A stretch of DNA of 58,290 bases from JACDBE01 sp051002015. Its GTDB lineage: Bacteria > Actinomycetota > Acidimicrobiia > Spongiisociales > UBA5794. Made by a program: the position numbers and the translations under genes. The notes below the pieces were generated by a model, which saw only the letters and a program-made list of their open reading frames with translations, was not told the origin of the DNA and ran no database searches. How positions within the stretch are numbered: the first letter of the stretch is position 1; each line of letters begins with the position of its first letter. Where the stretch lies: the NCBI GenBank assembly GCA_051002015.1, contig JBPCMS010000081.1, forward strand, positions 1 through 58,290, read 5' to 3'. Shown one piece after another: positions 8,574-17,769 of this stretch.

Positions 8574-11324
8574 ATGGTCGACCAGCCGAGCACCCAGGAC
8601 GCCAAGCTGCGGGCCGATATCCGGCTGCTGGGCAACATGCTCGGCGACACGCTGGTGCGCCAGGTGGGACCCGAGCTGCTCGACCTGGTGGAGACGGTGC
8701 GGGCGCTGACCAAACGGATCAGGGGCAGCGACGGCGAGCCGCCCGATCCCGGTGCCGCCAGGGATCTGGTGGACCTGCTCGCCCCCCTCGACCTCGACAC
8801 CACCATCCAGCTGGTTAGGGCGTTCTCGTCGTACTTCTACCTGGCCAACGTCGCCGAGCAGACCAACCGGCTCGATCAGCAGGGGGCGAGCGGCAACCGG
8901 GTCGGATGGCTGGAGGCAACCGTCGACCGGATCATCACCGCCGACCTCCCGGCGGCGACCGTCGCCGAGGTAGTGAAAGCGCTCGAGCTGCGGCCGGTGT
9001 TCACCGCCCACCCCACCGAGGCCGCCCGCCGCTCCATCCTCACCAAGACCACCCGAATCGCCGAGCTGCTCGAGGAGGCCGACGACCCCCATCTCACCGC
9101 CTCGGCCTCGGCCCGGATCGAGCGGCGTCTCGCCGAGATGATCGACCTCATCTGGCAGACCGACGAGCTGCGTCGAGACCGCCCCAAGCCCATCGACGAG
9201 GCCCGGCTGGTGATGTACTACTTCGACGAGATCTTCCGCGATGTCGCCGGCGACGTCCTCGACGAGCTTGCCCACCAGCTCGGCAGGCTCGGGGTCGAGC
9301 TGCCCGCCGACAGCCGCCCCCTCCACTTCGGCACCTGGGTGGGCGGCGACCGGGACGGCAATCCCAACGTCACCGCACCGGTCACCACGCAGGTACTGGC
9401 GGCGCAGCACGACCACGCCCTGCGGGAGACGATCGCCGCCGTCGAGCGTCTCGCCACCGACCTGTCCCCCTCCGAGCGCATCGTCGCTATCTCCGACGAG
9501 CTGGCGGCCGCCCTGGTCGAGGACGCCCGCCATCTGCCATCCACGTTCCAGGTGTTCTCCGACCTGTCCGCCAGTGAGGCGTACCGGCAGAAGACTGCCT
9601 TCATCCACCAGCGGCTGATCAACACCAGGCGCCGCTATGCCGAGGACACCCCGCACCAGCCGGGGAAGGATTACCGCACCGCCGATGAGCTGCTCGCCGA
9701 GCTCATGGTGATGCGCCGCTCGCTGATCGACCACCGGGGCGAGCTGATCGCCAACGGGTCGCTCGACCGGCTGATCAGACGGGTGGCCGGCTTTGGTTTC
9801 CACCTGGCCACCATGGACATCCGCCAGCATGCCGTGCCCCACCATCAGCTTCTCGCTCGGCTCTTCGACCGGCTCGGGATGGACTACCCGGAGGACCGCA
9901 CCGCCCGCACCGTCCTCCTCGCCGAGGAGCTGGCCGGGCCGAGGCCGCTGTCGTCGATCGCCACCCCGCTCGACGGGGAGGGCGCCGACACCCTGGCCAC
10001 GCTGCACACGGTGCGCTCGGCCCTCGACCGGTTCGGGCCGGACACCATCGAGAGCTACATCATCTCCGAGACCAGGGGTGCGGACGACGTCCTTGCCGCC
10101 GTGCTCCTCGCCCGCGAGGCCGGACTGATCGATCTCACCGCAGACATCGCCCGGATCGGGTTCGTGCCCCTGTTCGAGACCACCGAGGAGGTGCGCTCCG
10201 CCGACCGGGTGCTCGACACGCTGCTGTCGTTCCCGCCGTACCGCCATCTGGTCCGGCTCCGGGGCAACCTCCAGGAGGTGATGCTCGGGTACTCGGATTC
10301 GAACAAGCACGCAGGGATCACCACCTCGCAGTGGGAGCTGTACAAAGCGTCGCGCCGGCTGCGCGACACCGCCCGCAGCCACGGGGTCGACCTGCGGCTG
10401 TTCCACGGCCGGGGCGGCACCGTCGGTAGGGGTGGGGGTCCGACCGGCGAGGCGATCCTGGCCCAGCCGTGGGGCACCATCGACGGGCGGATCAAGATCA
10501 CCGAGCAGGGCGAGGTCATCGCCGACAAGTACGGGCTGCCCGCCCTTGCCGCCTCCAACATCGAGCTGGCGCTCGCCGCCACCCTCGAGGCATCGCTGCT
10601 CCACCGCACCTCGCGCTCGCCGGCGGACGTGCTCGACCGATGGGACCGGTGCATGGACGTCATCAGCGACGCCGCATATGCCACCTATCGGGAGCTGGTC
10701 GACCACCCCGACCTGATGCCCTACTTCGTCGCCTCCACCCCGGTGGAGGAGCTGGCGCTCCTCAACATCGGGTCGCGCCCCGCCCGCCGCCCCGGTGGCA
10801 GGATGGACCTCGACTCGCTGCGGGCCATCCCCTGGGTGTTCGGTTGGACCCAGTCCCGTCAGATCGTCCCCGGCTGGTACGGGGTGGGATCGGGGCTGGC
10901 GGCGGCAAGGTCCGCAGGCCACGGCGACGTCATCGCCGCCATGTACGACGAGTGGTCCTACTTCCGCACCTTCGTCTCGAACGTGGAGATGACCCTGACC
11001 AAGACCGACCTGTCGGTGGCCGCCCGCTACGTCGAGGCGCTGGTCCCCGAGGAGCATCGTCACCTGTTCGGGGTGATCGTCACCGAGCACGACCGCACCC
11101 TGGCCGAGGTGCTGGCCATCACCGGGGGCGAGCGGCTGCTCGACCGCCACCCGGTCCTGCAGCGCACCCTGCGGATCCGCGACGCCTACCTCGACCCGAT
11201 CTCGTACCTGCAGGCGGCCCTGCTCCCCCGGGTGCGGACGTCCGATCAGGTCGACCCCCAACTCCAACGGGCCCTGCTGCTCACCGTCAACGGCCTGGCC
11301 GCCGGGCTGCGCAACACCGGCTGA
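8574..11324 (+). CDS. ppc: Phosphoenolpyruvate carboxylase
   Basis: 916-residue anaplerotic enzyme that makes oxaloacetate from phosphoenolpyruvate and bicarbonate. Seen: VFTAHPTEAARRS with the catalytic His near residue 146, GTWVGGDRDGNPNVT near 257-271, GYSDSNKHAGITTS with the conserved Lys near residue 580, and the glycine loop FHGRGGTVGRGGGPT near residue 612. The C-terminus ends LLTVNGLAAGLRNTG, the normal end of the family where the allosteric Asn lies. Full length. It stands alone between the divergent permease gene and the family A repeats downstream. Confidence 0.97.
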   Translation: MVDQPSTQDAKLRADIRLLGNMLGDTLVRQVGPELLDLVETVRALTKRIRGSDGEPPDPGAARDLVDLLAPLDLDTTIQLVRAFSSYFYLANVAEQTNRLDQQGASGNRVGWLEATVDRIITADLPAATVAEVVKALELRPVFTAHPTEAARRSILTKTTRIAELLEEADDPHLTASASARIERRLAEMIDLIWQTDELRRDRPKPIDEARLVMYYFDEIFRDVAGDVLDELAHQLGRLGVELPADSRPLHFGTWVGGDRDGNPNVTAPVTTQVLAAQHDHALRETIAAVERLATDLSPSERIVAISDELAAALVEDARHLPSTFQVFSDLSASEAYRQKTAFIHQRLINTRRRYAEDTPHQPGKDYRTADELLAELMVMRRSLIDHRGELIANGSLDRLIRRVAGFGFHLATMDIRQHAVPHHQLLARLFDRLGMDYPEDRTARTVLLAEELAGPRPLSSIATPLDGEGADTLATLHTVRSALDRFGPDTIESYIISETRGADDVLAAVLLAREAGLIDLTADIARIGFVPLFETTEEVRSADRVLDTLLSFPPYRHLVRLRGNLQEVMLGYSDSNKHAGITTSQWELYKASRRLRDTARSHGVDLRLFHGRGGTVGRGGGPTGEAILAQPWGTIDGRIKITEQGEVIADKYGLPALAASNIELALAATLEASLLHRTSRSPADVLDRWDRCMDVISDAAYATYRELVDHPDLMPYFVASTPVEELALLNIGSRPARRPGGRMDLDSLRAIPWVFGWTQSRQIVPGWYGVGSGLAAARSAGHGDVIAAMYDEWSYFRTFVSNVEMTLTKTDLSVAARYVEALVPEEHRHLFGVIVTEHDRTLAEVLAITGGERLLDRHPVLQRTLRIRDAYLDPISYLQAALLPRVRTSDQVDPQLQRALLLTVNGLAAGLRNTG

Positions 11325-11368
11325 TCGAGCCGACCCCATCGATCGCACCGATCCCACCGACCCCCGCA

Positions 11369-11421
11369 GCCAACTTTGAGCGCCTCACACCACAGAGCAG
11401 CGTCACCCGCTCAAAGTTGGC
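11369..11421 (+). repeat. Family A palindromic repeat, copy A1
   Basis: 53-base element with perfect 14-base inverted ends, GCCAACTTTGAGCG and its complement, around a 25-base middle that begins CCTCACACC. It starts 45 bases after the ppc stop. A single strand would fold into a long hairpin. Confidence 0.85.
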
Positions 11422-11440
11422 GCGGTATATCCCCGCCACG

Positions 11441-11493
11441 GCCAACTTTGAGCGCCTCACACCACCTAGCAGCGTCACCCGCTCAAAGTTGGC
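11441..11493 (+). repeat. Family A palindromic repeat, copy A2
   Basis: Same orientation and length as A1, 19 bases downstream of it; the arms are identical and the middle differs at two adjacent bases. The pair lies just before the broken AbiEi/DUF559-type gene. Confidence 0.85.
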
Positions 11494-11548
11494 GCGGGGC
11501 CGGGTCGAGGGTCTTCCACATGTCACATCCAGGCGAGAGGATGGGGCC

Positions 11549-12375
11549 ATGACAACTTGGACGAACCTCATGGAAAGCGTGGCCAGGCGCCACGAAGTGG
11601 TCGCCAGAACGGAGCTGCTGGCGGTCGGCCTGTCTCCCGGCCAGATCGACCGTCTTGGCGCATCGGGTCGCCTCGTGATCACCGGTGTGGGGGTGTACCG
11701 CGTCGCCGGAGCCCCCGACTCCTTCGAGTCGAGGGTCCTCGGCGCGATTCTCGGCACCGAAGGGGAGGCGTGGGCATCCCATCGCACCGCGGCGAGATTG
11801 TGGGGCATCCGTGTCCCGGGGCCGGAACGGCCCGTCGATCTGACGCGGCCATACGGGCTCAGCGCCAACCGTGGAGGGGTCTGGGTACACCGCTCGACCC
11901 ACCTGCCGGAGCATCACCTCACCACGATGCGGGCTATCCCCGTCACCACCGCGGCACGCACGCTGTTCGACCTCGCCCGCTCGACGGGCCTTCGCCAGCA
12001 CGACCGAGCCGTCGACTACATCCCGACGGCAAGCGAGCTGGAGGCGGTGGGTCGTGCGGTACTCGTTCCGTGCCCCAGATCGAATGGGAGGTCGCGATTT
12101 CGGACGAGCACGGATACATCCGGCAGGTCGACGGCCTGGTGCGATCCGTTCGCCCGGTCATCGAGTTCGACGGCGAACGGTTCCATGGGCAGCCGAGCGA
12201 CATCGCATCTGATGCGGCATCCGACGCCCGGCTCGTCGCCGCCGGCTACGTCGTGCTTCGTTTCGGGTGGATGGACCTGACCCGCCGGTCCGAGTCGGTT
12301 CGGGCGACCGTCGACCGCCTCGTGCTCGGCCCGATGACGCAAACTCTGAGCGGGTCACCCTGGCTGACGGTGTGA
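11549..12375 (+). pseudogene. Broken AbiEi/DUF559-type gene
   Basis: Reads as a decayed member of the large actinobacterial group with an N-terminal AbiEi-type wing/helix domain and a C-terminal DUF559 (Vsr-like endonuclease fold) domain. The first frame from ATG 11549 gives a good N-terminal half (RRHEVVARTELLAVGLSPGQ, GVYRVAG, ASHRTAARLWGI, IPVTTAARTLFDLARS) to about base 12050. The conserved C-terminal half (VPQIEWEV, RSVRPVIEFDGERFHG, RLVAAGYVVLRFGW) is in the next frame and ends at 12375, so there is a frameshift between about 12050 and 12078. About 50 residues expected between HDRAVDY and TASELEA also appear to be missing. The stop lies inside repeat A3. An assembly error could explain the frameshift but not the deletion. 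Confidence 0.7.
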
Positions 12376-12392
12376 GGCGCTCAAAGTTCGCC
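12339..12392 (-). repeat. Family A palindromic repeat, copy A3 (inverted)
   Basis: Reverse-complement orientation to A1 and A2. Read on the minus strand it gives GGCGAACTTTGAGCG, the CCTCACACC middle, then GCTCAGAGTTTGC, so one arm has diverged. The broken gene ends inside it, so A2 and A3 form inverted flanks around that gene. Confidence 0.8.
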
Positions 12393-12427
12393 ACGAGCAG
12401 CCACGAGCAGCCACGAGCAGCCACGAG
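12391..12427 (+). repeat. 10-base tandem repeat
   Basis: CCACGAGCAG is repeated three times in a row with a fourth partial copy, starting at the edge of repeat A3 and ending about 24 bases before the stop of the minus-strand hydrolase gene. Likely slippage product. Confidence 0.85.
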
Positions 12428-12450
12428 CCCGACCTCCCCGCCCCGGAACC

Positions 12451-13257
12451 TCAGAGGTGCTCGACGATCCAGTCGGTGGCCACCTCGAGGGTGCGTTGGG
12501 TACGGCCCCTGGTCTCGTGGGACTGCCAGTTCTCGTTGCTGTCCCACCACTTGCTGTTCCCGCCGACGGCGGCGACGGTGACGTCGGCGCCCCGCCCCCG
12601 CCAGACGTCTGCGATGGCCGTGATCCCCTCGCTGGGCTCCTCGCCGCCCGCCATCTGCACGATCAGTACCGGGCGGGGGGTCTGCAACGCGTCGATCAGA
12701 TTGCGGCCGATCAGGCTCTGCAGCAGGTTGCGGTGCAGGGTGAAGCCGAGCAGCCGGAGGTAGCCGTCTGCGTCGGTCTTGTCGACCATCTGCTCGGCGC
12801 GGAAGAAGTCGCTGCCGTTGAGCTGAGGATGCCACAGCACCAGCGGCGCCCCCGGATTGTGCTCGGCGGCCGTCGCCGCCACTAATGCCCCCATCCCGGC
12901 GCCGAGAAAGCCGACCGACCCCACCCCGGTCCTGTCGACCAGGGCGAGGTGGGCATCCCCGGCGTCATTGACCAACAGGTCGAGGCTGAGCAGCTCGATG
13001 CCACCCTCGCTGTTACCGTCGCCCCGGTAGTGGAAGCGCTGCACGGCGATTCCCCTTGCGGCCAGATGGCGGGATTGGATGACCTCCATCCGATAGATGT
13101 TGACCAGCTCGCCATAAACCGAAGGGCACACCACCAGCCCGGCCCGCGGCTCCCCGGCGGGGCGATGGAGCACCCCGTACATGCGGGGGGCGGCGCCGAA
13201 GTAGGCGACCTCGTCCGTGGTCCCGTTGGTGGGATCGACCCTGGTGGCGGTGGTCAT
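12451..13257 (-). CDS. Alpha/beta-hydrolase-fold protein, nucleophile missing
   Basis: 268-residue protein similar in layout to the hydrolase-like proteins that travel in pairs (exosortase-associated hydrolase type). The core strands are visible: RAGLVVCPSVYGELVN, AVQRFHYRGDGNSEGG, SVGFLGAGMGALVAA. The position of the nucleophile elbow, normally GxSxG, reads GAGMG, so the catalytic Ser is replaced. Late in the protein GGNSKWWDSNENWQSHETRG may carry the His. The ATG overlaps the stop of the upstream hydrolase by four bases (ATGA). The role is unknown; it may act as a binding partner of its neighbour rather than as an enzyme (inference). Confidence 0.75.
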   Translation of the reverse strand: MTTATRVDPTNGTTDEVAYFGAAPRMYGVLHRPAGEPRAGLVVCPSVYGELVNIYRMEVIQSRHLAARGIAVQRFHYRGDGNSEGGIELLSLDLLVNDAGDAHLALVDRTGVGSVGFLGAGMGALVAATAAEHNPGAPLVLWHPQLNGSDFFRAEQMVDKTDADGYLRLLGFTLHRNLLQSLIGRNLIDALQTPRPVLIVQMAGGEEPSEGITAIADVWRGRGADVTVAAVGGNSKWWDSNENWQSHETRGRTQRTLEVATDWIVEHL

Positions 13258-14180
13258 CGGGGGAACCTCTTGGCCCATGTGACGGTCTCCTCGATCACGG
13301 CCTGTTGGATGGGGACGGTGCCGAACCCGCGCACCTTGCCCTCGACCACGGTCTGCTGGATCTGGTCGCCGGCCCGCTCCATCAGCTGGCCCAACTTGCC
13401 GTCCATCCCCTCGAGGAACTCGCGGTAGAGGAAATCCTCGGTGCCCCACATGATCCGCACCGGCAGCTTGCGCTCGACCAGCGAGCGCATCGGGTGGAGG
13501 AACCCGGGGCTGACCCCGCCGAGCTCCGGCGGCGTCTCCTGCCTGGCGCCCCTGCCGGCGAGACGGCGACGGAGCAGCCTCCACTTGGAGCGGACCACGC
13601 TGCGCCCCACCGTGATGATCTTGCGGAGACCGTGCCGGCGCAGGTTGCTCGGCTTCACCGCGGCGCCTACCAGCGACAGGGTGTTGCGGTGCAGGGCGAG
13701 ATGGGTGCTTCCACCCTCACCCTTGATCATGTCCCGCACCGGCGGCACCACCAGCAGCAGGCCCTCGACCCCGGGATCCTCGGCGGTGCCGACCAGGGCG
13801 GTGCGGGAGCCGAAGCAGGTGCCGGTGACCAGGATCCGCTCGAAGCCGGCCGCCCGCAGCGCGGCAATGGCGGCGTGCATGGCATCGGTGGCGGGGTTGT
13901 CGAGCCGATAGTCGACAACGCCCTCCAGCGCCTCACCGACGCCCTGGTAGTCGAAACGGATGGACCCGTAGCCCTCCTCGGCGAGCCGCTGCGCCATGTC
14001 GACGAACATGCGGTTCTTGCCGATGGTGGTGGTGCCGAACTGGGTCCCGCTGAGCATTACGACGCCGGTCTTCGCCGGGGCCGCCGGTTTGGTGATCAAG
14101 CCGAAGTAGGTACCCTCACCGGGCGGGAAGAACACCGGAATGTGGTCGAGCGCCACATCCGATGACGTGTCCGTTGTCAT
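13254..14180 (-). CDS. Alpha/beta hydrolase with Cys at nucleophile position
   Basis: 308-residue alpha/beta-hydrolase-fold protein. VVMLSGTQFGTTTIGKNRMF resembles the oxyanion region, YGSIRFDYQGVGEA is the next strand, and ILVTGTCFGSRTAL is the nucleophile elbow, where the expected GxSxG reads GTCFG, placing a Cys (as in dienelactone hydrolase) where Ser is usual. MWGTEDFLYREF is the acid-strand region. It is the first gene of a two-gene unit with the preceding entry. No exosortase or surface-polysaccharide gene is in the window, so its pathway is not shown. Confidence 0.78.
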   Translation of the reverse strand: MTTDTSSDVALDHIPVFFPPGEGTYFGLITKPAAPAKTGVVMLSGTQFGTTTIGKNRMFVDMAQRLAEEGYGSIRFDYQGVGEALEGVVDYRLDNPATDAMHAAIAALRAAGFERILVTGTCFGSRTALVGTAEDPGVEGLLLVVPPVRDMIKGEGGSTHLALHRNTLSLVGAAVKPSNLRRHGLRKIITVGRSVVRSKWRLLRRRLAGRGARQETPPELGGVSPGFLHPMRSLVERKLPVRIMWGTEDFLYREFLEGMDGKLGQLMERAGDQIQQTVVEGKVRGFGTVPIQQAVIEETVTWAKRFPR

Positions 14181-14256
14181 GGTGAATTCCCCCCCGAGGA
14201 AGTTCTGGCCGCCGGGCCGCGGGAAGGATCGTACCCCACCCGGACGCCGTCGAGGC

Positions 14257-15714
14257 TCACGCCGGCGGCGTGACCCGTCCCCGCAGCAGCTCGGAAACCA
14301 TCGCCGGGTCGGCCCTGCCCCCGGTCGCCTTCATCACCTGGCCCACCAGATAGCCCAGCGGCTTGGGGTCACCGGCCCGCACCCGGGCCAGCTCTTCGGG
14401 GTGATCGGCGAGCACCGCGTCGATGGCCGCCTCGAGGACCGAGCTATCCGAGATCCGGCGGAGGTCTCGACGATCGGCCACCTCGGCCGGGGTTCCCTCA
14501 CCGGCGAGGACACCGCGCAGCACGTCCTTGGCAGCCGAGGCGGACACCTCGCCTCGGCCCACCATGGCACCCAGTTCGGCCAGGGCGGTTGCATCGAGCG
14601 GGGTGTCGGTGATGGACCTCCCCTCATGGCGCAGGTAGGCGACGACCTCGCCCGCCAGCCAGTTGGCGACCATGCGAGCCTCGGCACCTGCGGCCATCGC
14701 CCCGTCGAGCAGCTCGGCCATGGCAGGGTCATCGATCAAGTTCGCCAGCGAGGACGGCTCCACCCCGGCCGCGGTGTAGCGGGATCGCGTCACCGAAGGG
14801 AGCTCGGGCAGCGATGCCATCACCCGCTCCCGCCAGGCGTCGTCGATCTCGATGGGGACCAGGTCGGGCTCCTGGAAGTAGCGGTAGTCCTCGGACTCCT
14901 CCTTCGACCGCATCGAGATGGTGCCCCTCAGCGCCTCGTTCCAGTGACGGGTCTCCTGGACCACAATGCCACCATCGGACACCACCTGGGTTTGGCGGGC
15001 GATCTCATAGGCGACGGCGTTGTGCAGCGAACGCAGCGAGTTCATGTTCTTGACCTCGGTGCGGGTCCCGTACGGCATCGCCCCCATCGGGCGCACCGAC
15101 ACGTTGGCGTCGAAGCGCATCGATCCCGCCTCCAGCCTGGCGTCGGAGACCCCGAGGCTGCGCACCACCCGTTGCAGCTCGACCGCATAGACCCGGGCCT
15201 GGTCGGGAGTGCGGATGTCCGGCTCGGAGACGATCTCGACCAGCGGCACCCCGGAACGGTTGAAGTCGATCAGCGAATGGTCGGCCTCGTGGATCCTGCC
15301 GCCCTCGGAGCCGTGCATGCTCTTGCCGGTGTCCTCCTCCATGTGGACCCTGGTGATCCCGATCCTGATCGTCTCGCCGTCGACAACGATGTCGAGGTGG
15401 CCGTTGATGCAAAGCGGGACATCGTATTGCGAGATCTGATAGTTCTTGGGCAGATCGGGATAGAAGTAGTTCTTGCGGTGGAACAACGAGTGCTCCACCA
15501 CCTCGCAGCCGAGCGCCGCCCCGATCCGGACGATCCCCTCGATCGCCTCGACGTTCGGCACCGGGAGCGCCCCGGGTAGGCCGAGGCAAACCGGGCACAC
15601 ATCGGTGTTGGGCTCGGCGCCGAAACCGACGGCGCAGGCGCAGAACATCTTGGACCTGGTGGCAAGCTCTACGTGGGTCTCGATCCCGATCACGGCCTCG
15701 TACCCGGGTGTCAT
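14257..15714 (-). CDS. gatB: Asp/Glu-tRNA amidotransferase subunit B
   Basis: 485-residue tRNA-binding and kinase subunit of GatCAB, which converts Glu-tRNA-Gln and/or Asp-tRNA-Asn to the amidated forms. Seen: YEAVIGIETHVELATRSKMF at the start, the zinc cysteines CACAV...VCPVCLGLPG, KNYFYPDLPKNYQISQYD, VHMEEDTGKSMH, and a C-terminal YqeY-type helical tail. The ATG overlaps the gatA stop (ATGA). Full length. Confidence 0.97.
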   Translation of the reverse strand: MTPGYEAVIGIETHVELATRSKMFCACAVGFGAEPNTDVCPVCLGLPGALPVPNVEAIEGIVRIGAALGCEVVEHSLFHRKNYFYPDLPKNYQISQYDVPLCINGHLDIVVDGETIRIGITRVHMEEDTGKSMHGSEGGRIHEADHSLIDFNRSGVPLVEIVSEPDIRTPDQARVYAVELQRVVRSLGVSDARLEAGSMRFDANVSVRPMGAMPYGTRTEVKNMNSLRSLHNAVAYEIARQTQVVSDGGIVVQETRHWNEALRGTISMRSKEESEDYRYFQEPDLVPIEIDDAWRERVMASLPELPSVTRSRYTAAGVEPSSLANLIDDPAMAELLDGAMAAGAEARMVANWLAGEVVAYLRHEGRSITDTPLDATALAELGAMVGRGEVSASAAKDVLRGVLAGEGTPAEVADRRDLRRISDSSVLEAAIDAVLADHPEELARVRAGDPKPLGYLVGQVMKATGGRADPAMVSELLRGRVTPPA

Positions 15715-17207
15715 GGCGCCAGCACCTCCGAGGTGGCCAGGGCGGGGCGGGCGTCGAAGCCGCTGAGCCGCTCCACCTCGGCGGCGACCCGGAACAGCAT
15801 CTCCTCCCCCAGCGCCGGGGCCATCACCTGAAACGAGATGGGCAGCCCGTCGTCGTCGAGACCGGTGGGGACCGAGACCGCAGGGTCCCCGGTGAGGTTG
15901 CACGGGATGGTGCACACGTCCGAGTAGTACATCGTCAGCGGATCGGCGGTCCGCTCCCCCAGCGTGAAGGCCGTGGTGGGGCTGGTGGGGCACACCAGCA
16001 CGTCGGCCTGTTCGTAGGCGGCGGCGAAGTCGCGCCGCATCAGGGTGCGTACCTTCTGCGCCTGCCCGTAAAAGGCGTCGTAGTAGCCGGCGCTGAGGGC
16101 GTACGTCCCCAGCAGCACCCGGCGGATGACCTCGGGCCCGAACCCCTGGGCCCTGGTGGCGGCCATCATCTCCTCGGTGGAAGCGGCGTCCACCCGCAGC
16201 CCGTAGCGGACCCCGTCGAAGCGGGCCAGGTTGGCCGAACACTCGGCGGGGGCGATCAGGTAGTAAACCGAGATGGCGTGCGGGGCGGTGGGGAGCGAGA
16301 CGTCGACGATGTCGGCGCCGGCTCCGGCCAGGGCGTCGATGGTGTTGCGGAAGCCTGCGGCGACGGCGGGGGCGATCCCCTCGCCGGTCAGCTCGGCGAC
16401 GACGCCGATCCTGAGCCCGGCCACCCCGGCGTCGAGCGAGCGGCGCATCGAGGGAACATCGCCCCGGATGCTGGTGGCGTCCTTCGGGTCGAACCCCGCC
16501 ACCGCCTCGAGCAGGTCGACGGCGTCGCCCACGGTCCGAGCCAGCGGGCCGATCTGGTCGAGCGACGAGGCGAAGGCGATCAGCCCGTAGCGGCTCACCA
16601 GCCCGTACGTCGGCTTCATCCCCACCAACCCGCACAGGGCGGCGGGCTGGCGCACCGATCCCCCGGTGTCGGTTCCGTAGCCGCCCAGGGCCGATCCGAC
16701 AGAGACGGCGGCGGCGACACCACCGGACGACCCTCCGGGCACCCGGTCGGTGTCCCACGGGTTGCGGCTGGGCCCGAAGCCCGAGTTCTCCGTCGACGAG
16801 CCCATGGCGAACTCGTCGAGGTTGGTCTTGCCGACGAGGACGGCCCCCGCCTCCCGCATCCTGGTGACCGCGGTGGCGTCGTACGGAGGGACGTAGCCGG
16901 CAAGCACCTGCGACGAGCAGGTGGTCTCCACCCCACGGGTGCACAGGTTGTCCTTGAGGGCGATCGGGATGCCGTCGAGCGGGCCCGACGGCTCACCGGC
17001 GGCGAAACGGCGGTCGGCGGCCTCGGCGGCGTTTCGCGACCCGGGCCGATCGAGGGTGAGGTAGGCGTGGAGGTGAGGCTCGGTCACCGAGGCCCTGGCG
17101 ATCACCGCGTCGAGCAGCTCGACGGCGCCCAGGTCGCCGGTGCGCAGGGCGGCGCCGGCGGCGGCGATGGTGAGGTCGGCGGGGTCGTTGGTGGCGGGGC
17201 CGGTCAT
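15711..17207 (-). CDS. gatA: Asp/Glu-tRNA amidotransferase subunit A
   Basis: 498-residue amidase subunit that releases ammonia from glutamine for GatB. The Ser-cisSer-Lys triad is complete: Lys85 in ALKDN, Ser160 in PGGSSGG and Ser184 in GTDTGGSVRQPA. It lies seven bases after gatC and overlaps gatB by four bases, so the subunits are produced from one transcript. Confidence 0.97.
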   Translation of the reverse strand: MTGPATNDPADLTIAAAGAALRTGDLGAVELLDAVIARASVTEPHLHAYLTLDRPGSRNAAEAADRRFAAGEPSGPLDGIPIALKDNLCTRGVETTCSSQVLAGYVPPYDATAVTRMREAGAVLVGKTNLDEFAMGSSTENSGFGPSRNPWDTDRVPGGSSGGVAAAVSVGSALGGYGTDTGGSVRQPAALCGLVGMKPTYGLVSRYGLIAFASSLDQIGPLARTVGDAVDLLEAVAGFDPKDATSIRGDVPSMRRSLDAGVAGLRIGVVAELTGEGIAPAVAAGFRNTIDALAGAGADIVDVSLPTAPHAISVYYLIAPAECSANLARFDGVRYGLRVDAASTEEMMAATRAQGFGPEVIRRVLLGTYALSAGYYDAFYGQAQKVRTLMRRDFAAAYEQADVLVCPTSPTTAFTLGERTADPLTMYYSDVCTIPCNLTGDPAVSVPTGLDDDGLPISFQVMAPALGEEMLFRVAAEVERLSGFDARPALATSEVLAP

Positions 17208-17214
17208 CGGCGGG

Positions 17215-17505
17215 TCACCCCTCGTTCAGGATGCGGGGCACCCGGAAGTAGCCGTCGATGGCGTCGGGTGCCTGGGACAGCACCTCGTCCCGGTCGAGCG
17301 ACGGCCCCACCACGTCGTCGCGGAAGGCGTTGGTGGTGGGGAACGGGTGGGCGGTGGGCGGGACACCGTCGGTGTCGATGGCCTGCACCCGCTCGGCGTG
17401 CTCCAGGATCAACCCGAGCTGGGCGCCGTACCGAGCCAGTTCCTCGTCGGTGAGGGCGATCCTGGCCAGCTTGGCTACCTTGGCGATATCGATGTCCACC
17501 GGCAT
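17215..17505 (-). CDS. gatC: Asp/Glu-tRNA amidotransferase subunit C
   Basis: 96-residue small subunit that stabilises the GatA-GatB complex. DIDIAKVAKLARIALTDEEL at the N-terminus and the Pro-rich end DGYFRVPRILNEG match GatC, and the length is normal. The ATG at 17505 fits the family start; the upstream in-frame extension runs through a family B repeat and is not coding. First gene of gatCAB. Confidence 0.93.
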   Translation of the reverse strand: MPVDIDIAKVAKLARIALTDEELARYGAQLGLILEHAERVQAIDTDGVPPTAHPFPTTNAFRDDVVGPSLDRDEVLSQAPDAIDGYFRVPRILNEG

Positions 17506-17551
17506 GGGAACCGAGGTTAGGCCGCGGTGCGGCCGCCGTTGCCTGCCCTCT

Positions 17552-17608
17552 CCCCGAACCTTAGGTTCTGCGTACCCCTGGCGAGTACCAATCCGCTGAA
17601 GTTCGGGG
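17552..17608 (-). repeat. Family B palindromic repeat, copy B1
   Basis: 57 bases with eight-base inverted ends (CCCCGAAC and GTTCGGGG), a near-perfect inner palindrome GAACCTTAGGTTC, and the core TGCGTACCCCTGGCGAGTAC. It lies between the divergent starts of gatC and the SLC13-type transporter. Strand is arbitrary. Confidence 0.85.
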
Positions 17609-17769
17609 ACACCAGTCCCGCGTAGCCACCCGAACCTCACCTTTCCGACTCGGTGGATCGGGATAGCGGACAATCGTGGGCTAATGTCGCCGCGACTTCG
17701 CCGGCGTGATGCCGGGTGCCCGGGTGCATGCGCCCGCCCGGCGGGACGCCGACGTCACGAGGGGGTGTT

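Noticed and set aside
8559..11357. Long open frame of over 900 codons on the minus strand opposite ppc
   Set aside because: Antisense of a clear full-length PEP carboxylase; composition (Gly, Val, Asp, His, Arg) is that of a GC-bias shadow, with no domain.
10469..11548. Upstream in-frame extension of the DUF559-type gene into ppc
   Set aside because: The extension reads ppc in a wrong frame and crosses repeats A1 and A2; the ATG at 11549 starts the recognisable domain.
14181..14256. Possible promoter box TACGAT upstream of the hydrolase pair
   Set aside because: It is about 50 bases from the ATG, unlike the leaderless pattern, and the gene has its own G-rich ribosome site; evidence too weak to list.
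17552..17608. Repeat B1 as a rho-independent terminator
   Set aside because: It lies between two divergent gene starts and has no T-run on either side.
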